This document shows, piece after piece, positions 1 through 10,603 of a stretch of DNA of 64,000 nucleotides (its first letter is position 1; each line of letters opens with the position of its first letter). The DNA is from Isoetes taiwanensis (taxonomy: Eukaryota; Streptophyta; Lycopodiopsida; Isoetales; Isoetaceae), in NCBI GenBank assembly GCA_021234155.1, contig JAJEKV010000028.1, forward strand, positions 9,502,134 through 9,566,133, written 5' to 3'. The position numbers and the translations under genes were made by a program. The notes beneath the pieces were generated by a model. It saw only the letters and a list, made by a program, of their open reading frames with translations, made no database searches and was not told where the DNA came from.

Positions 1-189
1 GTGATAGACTAATCTCATCCCTATTATAAGGAACAATACCAGACAACCTTGCAATGCCAGATGAAGGATACGAAGCAGACAAAGGCACATAAAGCAGAGA
101 AAGATAATCCCTTTTAAGCAGACCTAGTTTGCATCCTTGCATTGCTTGCCACTTCACACGCCAACATCTGATTCAATTCATTTTAGCAT

Positions 190-660
190 TATGGATTGTT
201 ATTATCTCAGCTTATGCAGAATATGGAAATGGAAAGGCGGCATTTGATTTATTCTATCAAATGCAAAGGCAAGGATCCAAGCCAAATGCAATTACCTTTG
301 TTTCAGTTCTTGCTGGTTGCACCTATGAGGGTATGTTTGATGAAGCTTGTCACTGTTTTGATTCCAAGAGCCAAGTCTACAATGTTGCACCATTAGCTGA
401 GCATTATACATGTATGGCTAATCTTCTAGGCCATCTAGGGCACCTGCATGAGGCAAAAGATATCATAGACTCATTGTTTTTTCAATGTGATATTGTGGTT
501 GGAGGTTATTTCTTGGGGCTTGTTATATTCATGGCGCACTTAAGTTAGCTGAGTCTGCAATAGACGAAGTTGTCCAGTGCAGCAGTTTATATTTTAATGT
601 CAAACATGTATGCTGTACATACAAGTTACTTTAATGATCAAGAAGACTTTTCTGAAACTT
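190..660 (+). pseudogene. PPR protein C-terminal fragment (decayed)
   Basis: From about 193 the plus strand reads as the tail of a plant PLS-class pentatricopeptide repeat protein, a family that acts in organellar RNA editing and processing. One PPR motif is visible (WIVIISAYAEYGNGKAAFDL then FYQMQRQGSKPNAITFVSVL), followed by the E-type region (EHYTCMANLLGHLGHLHEAK). The upstream residues 1-22 of the open frame do not look PPR-like. After about 500 the family pattern continues only with frame changes: KLAESAIDEVV near 540 and YILMSNMYAVH near 590 lie in different frames. No E+ or DYW domain can be traced downstream to 1130. I see no promoter or earlier repeats to the left edge, so this is a truncated, frameshifted remnant. 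Family assignment is firm; the parent gene is unknown. Confidence 0.8.
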
Positions 661-699
661 TAGATCACCAACAAAGCATGACCCAGACCATGTGATGTG

Positions 700-1604
700 A
701 AGTTCCAGTCTATATTGGGCAATAGCATATAGCACCAGTGCTGATTGATGTACCAAAGCCTAATGAGCCATGGAGTGTCTTTTATCTCCCTTAGCAAAAA
801 TACTCACTTGTTCAATTGTCGCATCTGGATCCAGAGAGTTTGTGCCATAAATGCGGTTTTACCATAGATTGTCATCTAAGAAATTACAACAAAAACTAAC
901 CTTCACAAACATTCAAATGCTACAAAACTGGAAAGGTAGAAGTAAGGAAAACTTACACCAAATAGGAAAACTTACACCATTTGCATGCACTAAATGCAAG
1001 GTAAAAGAAATACAGAAGGCATATTTGTGTCAGACTGGTGAAGAGGCAGCTTTGTGCAAGCAGTCCAAAGATATTTTTGGAACCTTATTGTGTGATGGAT
1101 GGCATGGCTCATATCCATGAGATCTTTATTTTGGCGTAGCCAGCATCAGAGCCAAGAATCACAGAAAAAAATGGGATAAATATCCAATTCTCTTGCATTC
1201 TATTTCGATAAACAAATTGCAAAAAACAAATAGAAAGTTTGAACCTAAACCCATCAAAGAAGATATAGAGAACAAAGGGAAGAGATATTGCCCAGAATCT
1301 TTCATATGGCTTAAGAAACCTCTCTGTGTCTATTGCTTAAAAAAAATATCTCTATGTCTATTTCGACTGCATCTTACCATACTGTGTTTATTTTGGCTGA
1401 ATGTCGTGGAAGCACAAAAAATAACTTAGATGCCAAAATGAATCAGTCGATAGTATGAAGTGCTCCCTAACCTGAGTCATGCTTCCATTTTTCTTTTGTG
1501 TGGAGTCATATATGGACGCTAGCAGCAAAACTCCTCTGGCAAACAATGCCATAAATGATCGATCCCTAGATGTTCTTAAACATGTCTAGGAAAGGGCTCC
1601 AAAT
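700..1604. other. No recognisable gene
   Basis: AT-rich sequence with only short open frames (851-1120 and 1193-1429), which lack recognisable domains or convincing codon structure. I see no RNA gene or repeat here. Confidence 0.5.
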
Positions 1605-1730
1605 CCTCAAACATGTCCTTGACTAAATCTAGAGAAATCTAACTCTGCATAACATGTCCTCAAACATGTTCCTTGACTAAATCTAGAGAAATCTAACTCT
1701 GCATAACTCTAGAATCTAACTCTGCATAAT
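1605..1730. repeat. Short tandem duplication, about 52 bp unit
   Basis: The block CCTCAAACATGT-CCTTGAC-TAAATCTAGAGAAATC occurs at 1605-1650 and again at 1658-1706, followed by a third partial copy of its end (ATCTAACTCTGCATAA, 1714-1729). It looks like local slippage duplication. The flanks to about 2330 contain no recognisable gene. Confidence 0.8.
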
Positions 1731-2339
1731 CCGAAATGATTCCTTGTGTTTTATAATAAGGCCCACATTGCAAGAGGCGATATCTACTACGAAAAATAAA
1801 CCTGGCCATCAAAAGCAAAGGAGGAAAAACTTACACAAACACGGCCTTGCATTAGGTTGCTCTCCACATCCGAGTCTCCCAGTGGCATGATAAGCTCTCC
1901 AGATTCGAGTTTGAGGGATCCCACTATCCCATAGCCACCCCCAATCCGGGCCATTTGGAGCCATATTTCAGTAATAAATAGATAAATTAGAATAACGTGA
2001 AGGGGGCATGCAGATCGGGGCTTTTTTAGCTGCAGCGCACGCTTCCTCTGGGATCATGAATTAGCCTAGCACAAATGCCCTTTGGAATCCGGATTATTGA
2101 GATCGATGTCAATCATGGCGGCTTTGGACAATGGCGAGAAACAAAACAAACAGCGCCAAATAAACCGCTGAATCCAAAGGGACGAAAATAACTAAAGAAG
2201 GTCAACGGCCGAGATGCTCTGCTAAGAAGGCGTCAACAGGTTACAGTAAGAATAGTCATGATCTGACGGCCCAGAATGAAAGTTGTGGGAAAAGAAATGG
2301 ACGGCCGAGATGCTATGCACACACTACATTTTGCTTTTA

Positions 2340-2380
2340 TTATATATAGATAGATATAGATAGATATAGATATATAGATT
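2340..2380. repeat. TAGATA microsatellite
   Basis: TATATAGATAGATATAGA-type repeat of about 40 bp. The surrounding 1731-2858 holds no recognisable gene. Confidence 0.9.
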
Positions 2381-2858
2381 GTATTCTAGTATGTTATTAA
2401 GAGTTTTTAAATGTCTTGGCTGCTATTGTATATCCTGCTCAAATTTGTAGTCAAGATATCCTTAAACATTTTTTGTGTAATCACTATGCTATGTCGTCAT
2501 AGCCACATCTCATTTTTACTGTACGAATGCCGTCTTTGAGAATCTTGTTTTTTCTTTTTGTAATGATGTACATTGACTTATGCCGTCATGGATTAGTAAA
2601 AGCCTCCTTATTATGTTTTCAAACTATGCCATTTCTATACTGTACTATATTTATGTGCTTTTCTAGAGGGGGCAAATTTTTTTACAAAAATTTTTAGTAG
2701 GAAGAGCGTTAAAATGTTGGTTCATTTTTGAAGTGTGCCCTTTGTTTTAGTTTGACCCCGAAACTAGCAAAAATTTAGAGAATATTTGGGACTATTTTTT
2801 TATTAATGCAATGGCAGGTCCTTAGCGCATTTGCAAGGTCACCTTGTTGGAAGATATA

Positions 2859-3784
2859 GATGTTGATGAGGTTGAAATTGCTGGCCCGAGCTTTGGTCTC
2901 AACATTACTCAAGAGCTTTCTCTTTTGAATAATGTTCTGTCCCTGAGGTTGATGGCATGATTGAAAAGATCGATTCTATGGTATTGAATGAGCATCAGCA
3001 GGAATTTAAAGGGATAGAATGGGGTGTTGAAGGGTACATTGCAGAAGAAAAGGATGATGCCATTGGATGAAGCTATAATGAGAATAATGAACAATGGTGG
3101 TGTAGATAATTTCCAAGCTCTAACTGAGTGAGCGAGAAGAAGGTTCAATTTGTGGAGGAAGCGCTTTTAATCACGGCCATTCAATTTCTATTGAAGATCT
3201 TGATCACAAAGTATTAAATAAGATGCTTGTTCATTTAATCATCCAAGTGGAGAAGAAAAATGACTTGTTGTATCCTACTGGCAAGTAATCTCATCTAGTG
3301 TGCTTTTTCTTTTGTTTTATTACATTTTATTTAGTGAAGTTTTTGTTTTGCTTTTGAGTCTTTTCCATTGTGACTTGAATAATCAGCAGGTCCTATTGCC
3401 AGTCTATCCTAGTTCTTGAGATAAGTTGATAAAGAGGGCTTTCCATTTAGCATCAGCTTAGCATCTAGTCCATCTGGAAGAGACGAAATCTCCTCATCTT
3501 CAAGGGACAGGTCTTTTCAGGTATGCAAGTGCTTAGCGATGCTTGTAGTCGCAGTGTAAAACTGTACAACTGTTCTTCCTTAAAGGATATCATTTGGGAG
3601 CGATATCTTCAGATGCAGACTTACTCATAGTCGGTTGTACTTTTGGTGATTTGTATTCTCTGCTTTTCTGTGTTATATGTGGTGGGTAGTGTTTCTCTAG
3701 TGGACATCTTCTCCAATGGGTTCCCCACGTACTCTATATTCTTTTGAATAATAAAGGTCCACATTCATCAAAAAAAAAAAAAAA
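2859..3784 (+). pseudogene. Decayed, polyadenylated retrocopy of an unknown gene
   Basis: Three successive plus frames join end to end into one protein-like reading. From 2859 it reads DVDEVEIAGPSFGLNI and continues to about 2941. From 2942 it reads PEVDGMIEKIDSMVLNEHQ to 3060. From 3063 it reads LDEAIMRIMNNGGVDNFQ to the TGA at 3129-3131. Further coding-like stretches follow (EKKVQFVEEALLITAIQF, then KMLVHLIIQVEKKNDLLY ending at a TAA near 3288). About 480 bp of non-coding sequence, an AATAAA signal (3750-3755) and a run of 14 A (3771-3784) follow. That layout fits a reverse-transcribed copy, either a processed pseudogene or a LINE 3 prime end. I do not recognise the protein. The 3 prime end (AATAAAGGTCCACATTCATC then A-run) resembles that of the LINE at 7150-7175 (AATAAAGTCTGACGTCCTTC then A-run), so LINE mobilisation or a shared LINE tail is likely. 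Confidence 0.5.
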
Positions 3785-4101
3785 CGTTTTGTTTTCTAGC
3801 TTCAAGTGTATTGTTTTGAGCCATACAAAGAATCCTCAAGGAAGAAACAGGAAGCTAGTGCTGCAGAATCTGGAATTGCAGAGCCAAAGTTCAATATCCT
3901 TCATTTCGATATTTTTCACAATTCTATCATTGATTTTATGTCAGCTGTTGAAAGGTCTAGGAGTTGGAATTAGAATAAAAGCTAAAAAACCGCAGCTTTG
4001 ATTTCTATTGATTTATCATGGGCATGGCTGCCAAAAAAGGCTTGCTTATTACCTGGTTGCACGTTTTAAAATCTCATAACCTTTTGGATATCCCATATGT
4101 G

Positions 4102-4364
4102 AGTATAGGACAAAAGTATGTTGGTGCGGTGCAAAAGCAGGCGTCCAAACACATGTTGACAACACTCATATAGCACCCCATACGATAATTTGTTTAGGGT
4201 GTTACTGGTACTAGCACATGGTAATTAGGTAATCAAGAGACACATGTAACAACTCCAATAAATGACAAGTGGAATATTATGGTAGAATAGTAGATCTAAG
4301 GTGCTGATCTAAGTGCTGGGGTCAAGTTTTTTTGCACCCTACCAGCATACTTTTGCCCCATACT
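4102..4364. mobile_element. MITE-like element with 35 bp inverted ends
   Basis: The left arm at 4102-4136 (AGTATAGGACAAAAGTATG and on to GTGCAAAA) is matched in inverted orientation by the right arm at 4330-4364 (TTTTGCACCC to CCCCATACT), with about six mismatches over 35 bp. The 193 bp between has no ORF. I see no clear target-site duplication, so the outer limits are approximate. The superfamily is unknown. Confidence 0.55.
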
Positions 4365-5075
4365 ATTTTGTCAATGTAGAGCATTAATGATAGTTCCTCC
4401 TATATAAGCATTAATCACATGTCATGTTGGTCCCTTAAAAGTCAAGATTAGACAAAAGCGCATGCATGAAAATCAAGCATGGTAAACGTAGAAGTGAGAA
4501 ACCTCCCTTTTATTTAAGTAAACAGACATAGGAACCAAATTGCAGACAAGCAATGGTTTTGTAACTTCTCATGTTTCTAAATATTGCACCAATTTGATAT
4601 ACCTACCAAAGAGTAGAGATTGTGTGCTCCATATTCCAGATTGCCCAGAGGGGGGTATTTGGCAAAATTGAGGTGCACCGGTTTTATTTTATACAAACAA
4701 GGCTTTTGCATGTGATTCAATGAAGGATATGTGTGCAATGGGATCACCCCACCTCCATATCCTACTAGCTTCTAACTAGCTAAGAGCAATCAAGTTTCTC
4801 ATAGAAACAATGGTGAGGTGGCCAAGATGAGAAATGAGGTGGCAAAAATGTGCTATGATGTGGCAAAATATGGATGGATGAAAAATTGAAGAATTTGCCT
4901 GGCCTATTTTGCAACTTTGTACAAGAAACATATTTCACTATGATGACCAGAGATAGGTTTAAATACCTCATAAGTTTTATATAGAATACGTATTATTGGA
5001 ATGATATGACACAATTTTGAAGTATTAAAGGTAAAAAAATACGGCAAAAAGAAATGGCGGCATCAAAATTTTTTC
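4365..5075. other. No recognisable gene
   Basis: AT-rich sequence with a 63-codon minus-strand open frame (4780-4971) that has no recognisable features. Nothing else is seen. Confidence 0.5.
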
Positions 5076-5097
5076 GTAAGCGGAAAGGAATATCACT

Positions 5098-7175
5098 TTA
5101 GAAGTGTAAGTTTCTAATAATGGTGGTCAATTGGGCGCTGTGATGGCCACCATGTAGGATCTCGACGCGGTTTTCTTCATAACTTCTGGCTTGGGTATCA
5201 GATTCGGGTGTTTTTTAGTGCGTTGGAAAGCTAGAGATGTGAGCTTTCCATTGGTGTATAATTCATACAGTTTTGTTGCGTCTATCTGGGCCGGATTTAG
5301 AGTTTACAGATTTCGGCTACCATGGCAAACCCTAGTTCGCCAGCTTCGGAAACACGTTCGTCAGCCAAGAAAGTGGTAGGTGGTGCTTCTCCTTCTTCTT
5401 TTGCGCATGATATGAATTCTCCTTTGCCGCTTCCTAATCTACCCAATAATTCTCGCCTCAATCTTCTTGCTTTTGACCCTTCTCTTCTTGATATGAGTAC
5501 AAGCTTGCAGCACTTTCCCCCGCTTTCTAAATCTGCACCTTTGTCCGCCTCTCAAGTAGAGACCACTGTAAATACTTCTACTATTGCTTCTGCTTCTTGT
5601 TTGTCTACTTCTGCTGGGAGAGTGTCTGCTCCTTCTGCTCCTTGGGGTTCTTCTGATGCTGTAGCTAGGACGCCTTCTACATGATTTAGCGATTGGATCA
5701 AACGTGATTTGACATCCAATGTGCAATCTTCTCGTGTGTCTGCTGCATTGAATATTATAGTACAGAATAACAAGAAAGAATTCAGTGCGTATCTAAATGA
5801 GTTACAAGCACAAGATGATCGTATGGATGTTCAGTTGCCTCCTGAGGGTGTATTCTATGAGACACAGTAGTGTTCAAATGCTTTTACACAGGCTAGCCAA
5901 CCGGTTGTCGAAATTGATCATAATGCTTATTTGCAGTGTGTTCAAAACCTTGTATCTCATGCAGTTGTTTGCCATTTCACTGGACAGTTTTTGGATCTCG
6001 GGAGAGTTGGATTCTGGCTAAAACATCACCTTCAGAGACTGGGTCTTCCTCACTATGCGTCTCTAAAAGTTTTGGATAAAGATAATAATTTCTTCCTGGT
6101 CATGTTTGACTCTTCACTTGCAGTTGACAGGCTTGTGGAGCGTGGTGTTGATCCTCTTTGGGGACATTATCTTCTATATCAGGTGTATTCTCCTGGATTC
6201 TTGCCAAGTAAGCCTGGTGCATTGCGCATGCCTTGTTGGCTTGCCTTAGAGGATTTTCCACTAGAACTGCAAGTATCTGATTTTATGATTGTTATTGCCA
6301 ATGGATTGGGTATGCATCTTGCCCATTCTATTGTTAATGGTCCTCGAATTTGTGTATCTCTTCCTACTTGTGTTTCTATTCCTCAGTCAGAAGTGGTCAA
6401 AAGTGGCCCACTTTTTTTCAAGTACAAACTACGTCTGCTTAATGGACCTGAGCTTGCCAAGATGTTTCCCAATGTTGAGGCTTTTGCTACAGGTGTAGGC
6501 ATACTTTTGTTTCTACCTCCCCAATTGCTCCTATCCCCTGTCCCATAGCAGCCAATTCACTCGAATGTCGTGTTGTATCATCTTCTTCCTCATCTGCCTC
6601 TGCACTAGTTAATCCGCCTGTATTACCAGCTCGTGTGCCTTCTTCTGCACCATCGCCTTCTTCGAGTGCGTCTCCGTCTCAATCTATATCAGTAGACCCT
6701 CTTAATGAGGATCAACACTCTCGTCTTCTGGACATTGCTCACAAGCAAGAATTATTGGAAGAAGGATGGTCTACTCCGCGCTTGAAGAAGCTTGCACGTC
6801 GCAAAAATAGCTCGGCTCCTCAATCTGCGTTAGTTCACTCTGTAGCTCCAGTATCTGCTATGATTGTTACAGTGGATGTCCCTGATTCAGTGGCATTGAG
6901 ACACCAGAGAGCAGATCAAGTTGTTGTTAATGATTCTATGGATGTGGAAGTTCGACCTGGTTAAAGTAACTTTTCTATAGATATGATTATATATTATTCT
7001 TTTCTTTGTAGGAGAAGAGAATAGTGTGAACTGCATTATATTATCATGCTTAGATGGGTGGCCCTGCTCAGTTGGATCTGATTGTCCACTGAGTTTTTTA
7101 TTCCTGTCTCTGCATTGTATTATGTATTATGATGGAGTGTTATTAATAAAGTCTGACGTCCTTCCAAAAAAAAAA
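5098..7175 (+). mobile_element. L1-type LINE copy with ORF1 but without ORF2
   Basis: The segment has a leader, a decayed ORF1 (5322-6963), a 200 bp 3 prime UTR with AATAAA (7145-7150) and an A-run (7165-7175). The ORF2 that normally follows ORF1 is missing, so this is an internally deleted, non-autonomous copy, or the ORF1 mRNA ended early. Imperfect copies of AAAATTT..(C)GTAAGC lie on both sides (5076-5096 and about 7182-7196), which may be an eroded target-site duplication. The left limit is inferred from that. Confidence 0.6.
5322..6963 (+). pseudogene. LINE ORF1 protein (DUF4283-like), decayed
   Basis: The frame opening with MANPSSPASETRSS at 5322 runs to 6548 with only two stops, TGA at 5682-5684 (ACA-TGA, plausibly a former CGA) and TAG at 5868-5870. 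A frameshift near 6495-6505 then moves reading to the frame that ends at TAA 6961-6963. The N-terminal third is Ser/Pro/Thr-rich. The middle (about 5960-6480) fits the DUF4283 domain of plant L1 ORF1 proteins: NNFFLVMFDSSLAVDRLVE, then LWGHYLLYQVYSPGFLPS and MPCWLALEDFPLEL. The C-terminal part has a second Ser/Ala-rich stretch and EEGWSTPRLKKLARRKN, like the usual ORF1 tail. In LINEs this protein binds the element RNA. The assignment rests on motif pattern; no CCHC knuckle is visible. Confidence 0.7.
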
Positions 7176-7223
7176 ATAATAAAATTTCATAAGCAAAATA
7201 TAGGTTTCCCGTAAGCGAAATTC

Positions 7224-7226
7224 AAA

Positions 7227-7257
<31 letters not shown>

Positions 7258-7260
7258 ATA
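7224..7260. repeat. AAAT microsatellite
   Basis: Nine AAAT units. On both sides (7190, 7211, 7268, 7293, and also 5086) lies a short motif of the form CGTAAGCGAAA, possibly a decayed minisatellite. Confidence 0.9.
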
Positions 7261-7317
7261 GATTGCCGCGTAAGCGAAACTAGAACACTTTTCGCGTAAA
7301 CGAAATTCAAATTTTTC

Positions 7318-8708
7318 TTGGTACCAGAAATTGAGGCATCGAGTGTTGTGGTTGGAAAAGAATTATCAATTTTAGGAGAGCAGCCTTCAATTCTTCCTTG
7401 TGTTAATGTAGTTTCCCCTATAATTGAAAAAGAAAGTCCTGCTGGCCATAACTGTTGTCCATGTATTCAAATGAAATGCAAATGTATCTCACCAAATACA
7501 GCTTGCAGGAGAATAATATCTGCCAAAAGAAGAATACAGAGGAAGAGAAGAGCAGAAAGATTAGCACTTGAATCTGCATCTAGTCCTCACAGACTGGCCA
7601 CTCGAACCAAACAAAAATTGGCAAAAGGTATTTTGGATAATATTCATACTGTATGCAAGAATTTATTTCAAGATGATAGGGATGAAATTTTGGCAAGAAC
7701 AGGCCAGGGATTGCCAGAAATTAGCATAATGGGACATAAGGAATTGTTTGCAGTTAGCCAAGTTGTTGATAATGTGAAGAGCGGTCTTCAAACTAACAAA
7801 CTAAGAGGAACCAGGATATGACACAAGCAAGATCATCTACTCTTGTAATGGCTGTTAATAATGCTAGCAATAAGTCTCGAGTTGCAAAGACTTTAAACAT
7901 AAAGAAAAGGATTGTGTATGCTGCTTTGGACAAGAGGAAAGCAGCTGCAATTGGTGGGCCCTGGTCCATGTTTAAGAGAAAGGATAGAAGTGATAAGCTC
8001 TCTTTTAAAGATCAAGAGAAGATATATAGTTACTGGGTTTGTAACACAAGAGTATCTCCCAACAAGAAATAAATTGTGAAGCTTAGAAGAACCAATGGAG
8101 GAGTCAAGAATTTGAAGCCATATAGGTTGCATCCCATCCACTTTTTGGAAGAATCTCAGGTTAGTGAAGTTTGAAAATATTTTAGTTTTGAAATTCCTAG
8201 TAGTGTCAATTTACTGCTACATTTGAAGATCAAACAAATTTATTGAAGTGTAAATGTTATAAAAGTTTTTTTGTGTTGGCTTGACGTGCAGGTTGTCTTC
8301 TACAAAAAGTTTCAGAAACAGAATCCTGACATCAAAGTAGGTTTGAGAAGGTTTGAGTGCTTGAAACCTTTGTTTGTTAGGAGACTAAAAGATCGTGAAA
8401 CTTGCATGTGCATTTATCACATGAAGATGGAATTTGTGAGACAGCCATTGAATAGAATTAGAAGAGACATAAACACGCATGGAACAAATTGTAAGTGCAA
8501 GTGTTCAATCTGTGGTGTTGGAGACCTTTGTGAAGCAAAGGAGAAGATTTTTAATGGTGTTAGTAAATGGAGGTCAATGGTATGTTCTAAGGAAGGAAGG
8601 AAGGAAGGAAGGAAGGAAGGAAGGTTCTTTTATCGTCCGCGGAGGCCAATCGGCCTATGGGACAAAGCAAATTGTCTACAACTTGATTGTAGCTTGTTAG
8701 AAAAATAG
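7318..8708 (+). pseudogene. N-terminal half of a putative DDE-type transposase family (copy A)
   Basis: Coding sequence begins at or before 7318 and runs to about 7815. A frameshift leads into the 7818 frame, which has one stop (TAA 8070-8072) inside an otherwise continuous reading up to 8159. There CAG|GTTAGT is a splice donor; the intron 8160-8291 (132 bp, phase 0) ends in GTGCAG, and coding resumes at 8292 in the same frame. Visible segments, in order: a Cys/His-poor basic N-terminus; SRVAKTLNIKKRIVYAALDK (helix-turn-helix-like); LRRFECLKPLFVRRLKDRET; CMCIYHMKMEF; and a Cys cluster CKCKCSICGVGDLC near 8490-8535. Coding then runs into a GGAA microsatellite and ends. From memory, this order matches uncharacterised proteins of cnidarians, fishes and seed-free plants whose C-terminal half looks like copy B at 32.7 kb. 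Function as a transposase is inference. Confidence 0.55.
8589..8624. repeat. GGAA microsatellite
   Basis: Nine GGAA units that interrupt the coding-like sequence of the preceding pseudogene. Confidence 0.9.
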
Positions 8709-9117
8709 GTTCTTTCAAATTATCTGATATCATGAGAAGTAAGAATTGAGGAAAAAGAAGATCAGTTGAAAAAGAGAATGATGCAATTCTAACCTATGGT
8801 TTATACAACATAGGTGTGATACAAGCATTATAGAGATGAAGGTTTATTAACCTAAGTTGGAATGGCGAAGTGCATGAAGTTGCATGATCGATTGTATCTG
8901 GAAGAGCAAAGTTCAATGGTAAGTTAAAGTTCTTATAAGACCATTGAACATGAGTTATAGTTATGGGACCATTGAATATGAATTTGGAACATAAGGATCA
9001 CGATGGGGGGGAATAAATCGTTTGAATATAGAAACGGCCGAAGAAGTCGAGGCACCGATCACCTGATGCTATGGTTTCTGCTAGGCGGCCGGATCTGCAC
9101 CATACGGTGACAGGGAA

Positions 9118-9350
9118 TAAATTACTAATCGCATATTTCTTATTAGCCAGAATAACTTTAGCTAAACTTGCTCGATATTAATCCCAAAACTTTCTGTGGT
9201 TTAGCTAAACTCTACACATTTTTCCTCTCATACTTTCTAGCGTTTAGCTAAACTAACCCAAACATCAACCCAAAAATTTCTATGGTGTGGCCAACAGAAA
9301 ATATTAAGCCAAATTACTATACCTTTTTTCAATATATTCCACTTATAAGC
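9118..9350. repeat. Dispersed repeat R1, copy 1
   Basis: The segment contains TTTAGCTAAAC motifs and CATACTTTCTAGCGTTTAGC. It aligns over about 200 bp with 32190-32410 (CTTACTTTCTAGCGTTTGGC). Both copies lie next to fragments of the same DDE-like gene family. Sequence between 8709 and 9117 shows no gene. Confidence 0.6.
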
Positions 9351-9397
9351 AGAGTTTCATTAAAGTTGGAATTCTGGAGACAAGTTGGAATAATTTT

Positions 9398-9560
9398 TAT
9401 ATAGTATACTTGGAGGGTTATGTATACCTCAATACTTATAGTATGGTTATGTGTATTACATAAGGTTATGTATACATGTGTATACTAGTATACATCAATA
9501 CTTATATTACGGTTATGTGTACTACAAAAGGTTATGTATACCTGTTGTATACTAACACAA
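9398..9560. repeat. AT-rich tandem repeat, unit about 60-70 bp
   Basis: GGTTATGTATACC/ACAATACTTATA-type units repeat at about 9417, 9467 and 9530. No coding potential. Confidence 0.7.
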
Positions 9561-9602
9561 CCAGATTACAATAAGATAACAAGTACTATTATTCTTCTAC
9601 TA

Positions 9603-9845
9603 TTACTCTGAATGATCAGAACTAGCAGAAGGCGCTCCAGAGATCCTTTCGGTCATGAACATTTGATACTCTCTATTTCATAGAAGATGTATGATAACAT
9701 CGACGGGATCAGGATAATGGCGAGGATTGAGAGCAACAGTGGTGAGCCAGTCTTCAAGCGGTATATCTCGCTCGCGGCACCGCTTGAAGTCCTCATGATT
9801 CATCTTGCAAGTGATAGAATCACGTTCAAGACCAGAATACGTCAT
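9603..9845 (-). pseudogene. Small-protein family member 1 (premature TGA)
   Basis: Starting at ATG 9845 (MTYSGLERDS) the minus strand encodes the same domain as the two plus-strand genes at 10101 and 10604: C-x-M-[SN]-[HY]-x-D-[LF]-x2-C, then nine residues, [WY]-L-x3-A and a terminal [VI]-I-H-L. An in-frame TGA (9678-9680) cuts the protein at 55 residues. The same frame continues with REYQMFMTERISGAPSASSD to TAA 9603-9605, matching the C-terminal part of the 80-residue copy at 10604, so the TGA is probably a mutation. I chose ATG 9845 and not the upstream ATG at 9941 because the extra 32 codons come from a 28-bp tandem repeat. A TATAAATA lies about 45-55 nt upstream of ATG 9845. I do not recognise the family. 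Confidence 0.6.
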
Positions 9846-9891
9846 AGCTAGACGGAGGCCAATGTTGCTGCACTCGGCAATTTGATGTATA

Positions 9892-9976
9892 TTTATACCC
9901 ACCAAAATTATTGATGGTATATACCCACCAAAATTATTCATGGTATATACTCACCAAAATTATTGATAGTATATAC
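9892..9976. repeat. 28 bp tandem repeat, three copies
   Basis: Three copies of a unit with CACCAAAATTATTGATG and TATATAC. It sits in the 5 prime region of the minus-strand small gene and supplies its TATAAATA and CAATAATTTT motifs. Confidence 0.85.
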
Positions 9977-10028
9977 ATAGAAATTATTGGATCATATACA
10001 TGTATGGTACTCGTATAATGGCAATGAA

Positions 10029-10100
10029 CACCAATAATTCACATCAATAATTTTACTTATAAAAGCAGCTCCATTCGGTGGTAGAGGTCATTCATCTCCC
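10029..10100 (+). promoter_or_regulatory. Conserved TATA promoter of small gene 2
   Basis: CCAATAATTCACAT, CAATAATTTTACTT and TATAAAAG (10058-10065) precede ATG 10101 by 43 nt (TATA start to ATG). The stretch from TATA to ATG, including CAGCTCCA, TAGAGGTCATTCATCTCCC, is nearly identical to that before ATG 10604, while the coding parts have diverged more. Confidence 0.75.
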
Positions 10101-10338
10101 ATGGCTTCCTTGCCTGATCGTCCGGAGAACATCCAAACCATCAAGTGCTACATGAGCTACAATGATCTGTATGATTGCCCAATAAAGGGTGTGAAGATGG
10201 ATCCATGGCTGCAATCCAAAGCAGATGGTCCTGCGAGTGCTTGCAGGAAGCTCACTCCTGTTGTGATCCACCTATATTCCTGATCAGGAGATCTATGAGC
10301 TGAATGCCATTACCTCATTTGGTGTTGATGATGAGTGA
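10101..10338 (+). pseudogene. Small-protein family member 2 (C-terminal frameshift)
   Basis: ATG 10101 opens a frame (MASLPDRPENIQTIKC) that stops at 10283 after 60 codons. It carries C-x-M-S-Y-x-D-L-x2-C, P-W-L-x3-A and VVIHL at the same spacing as the copy at 10604. Just past VVIHL, a one-base shift near 10277 restores similarity in the next frame: DQEIYELNAITSFGVDDE, ending at TGA 10336-10338, parallels RMSYEISGITTTDPEDE of the third copy. So this copy seems to have lost its C-terminus by a small indel. The start is supported by the conserved leader. Function unknown; no signal peptide or membrane segment seen. Confidence 0.65.
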
Positions 10339-10530
10339 ATCAGTGATGATCTGTATACCTGTTAAGGATATAATAATATAAGCACTTATGATTTGTGTAT
10401 ACATAAGGATATATATAATATAAGCATAGTGAATATTAGGTGATGTATAGAATCTGAGTACATGATAGAATCATACCTGTACGAGTACATAATACTTGTA
10501 TACGCTCAATGATGGCGCTACAGTCCACCC

Positions 10531-10603
10531 CAATAATTCACATGAATAATTTTACTTCACTATAAAAACAGCTCCACTCGGGGCTAGAGGTCATTCATCT
10601 CCC
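10531..10603 (+). promoter_or_regulatory. Conserved TATA promoter of small gene 3
   Basis: CCAATAATTCACAT, GAATAATTTTACTT and TATAAAAA (10561-10568), then CAGCTCCACTCG and TAGAGGTCATTCATCTCCC before ATG 10604. TATA-to-ATG distance is 43 nt, identical to that of small gene 2. Confidence 0.75.
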
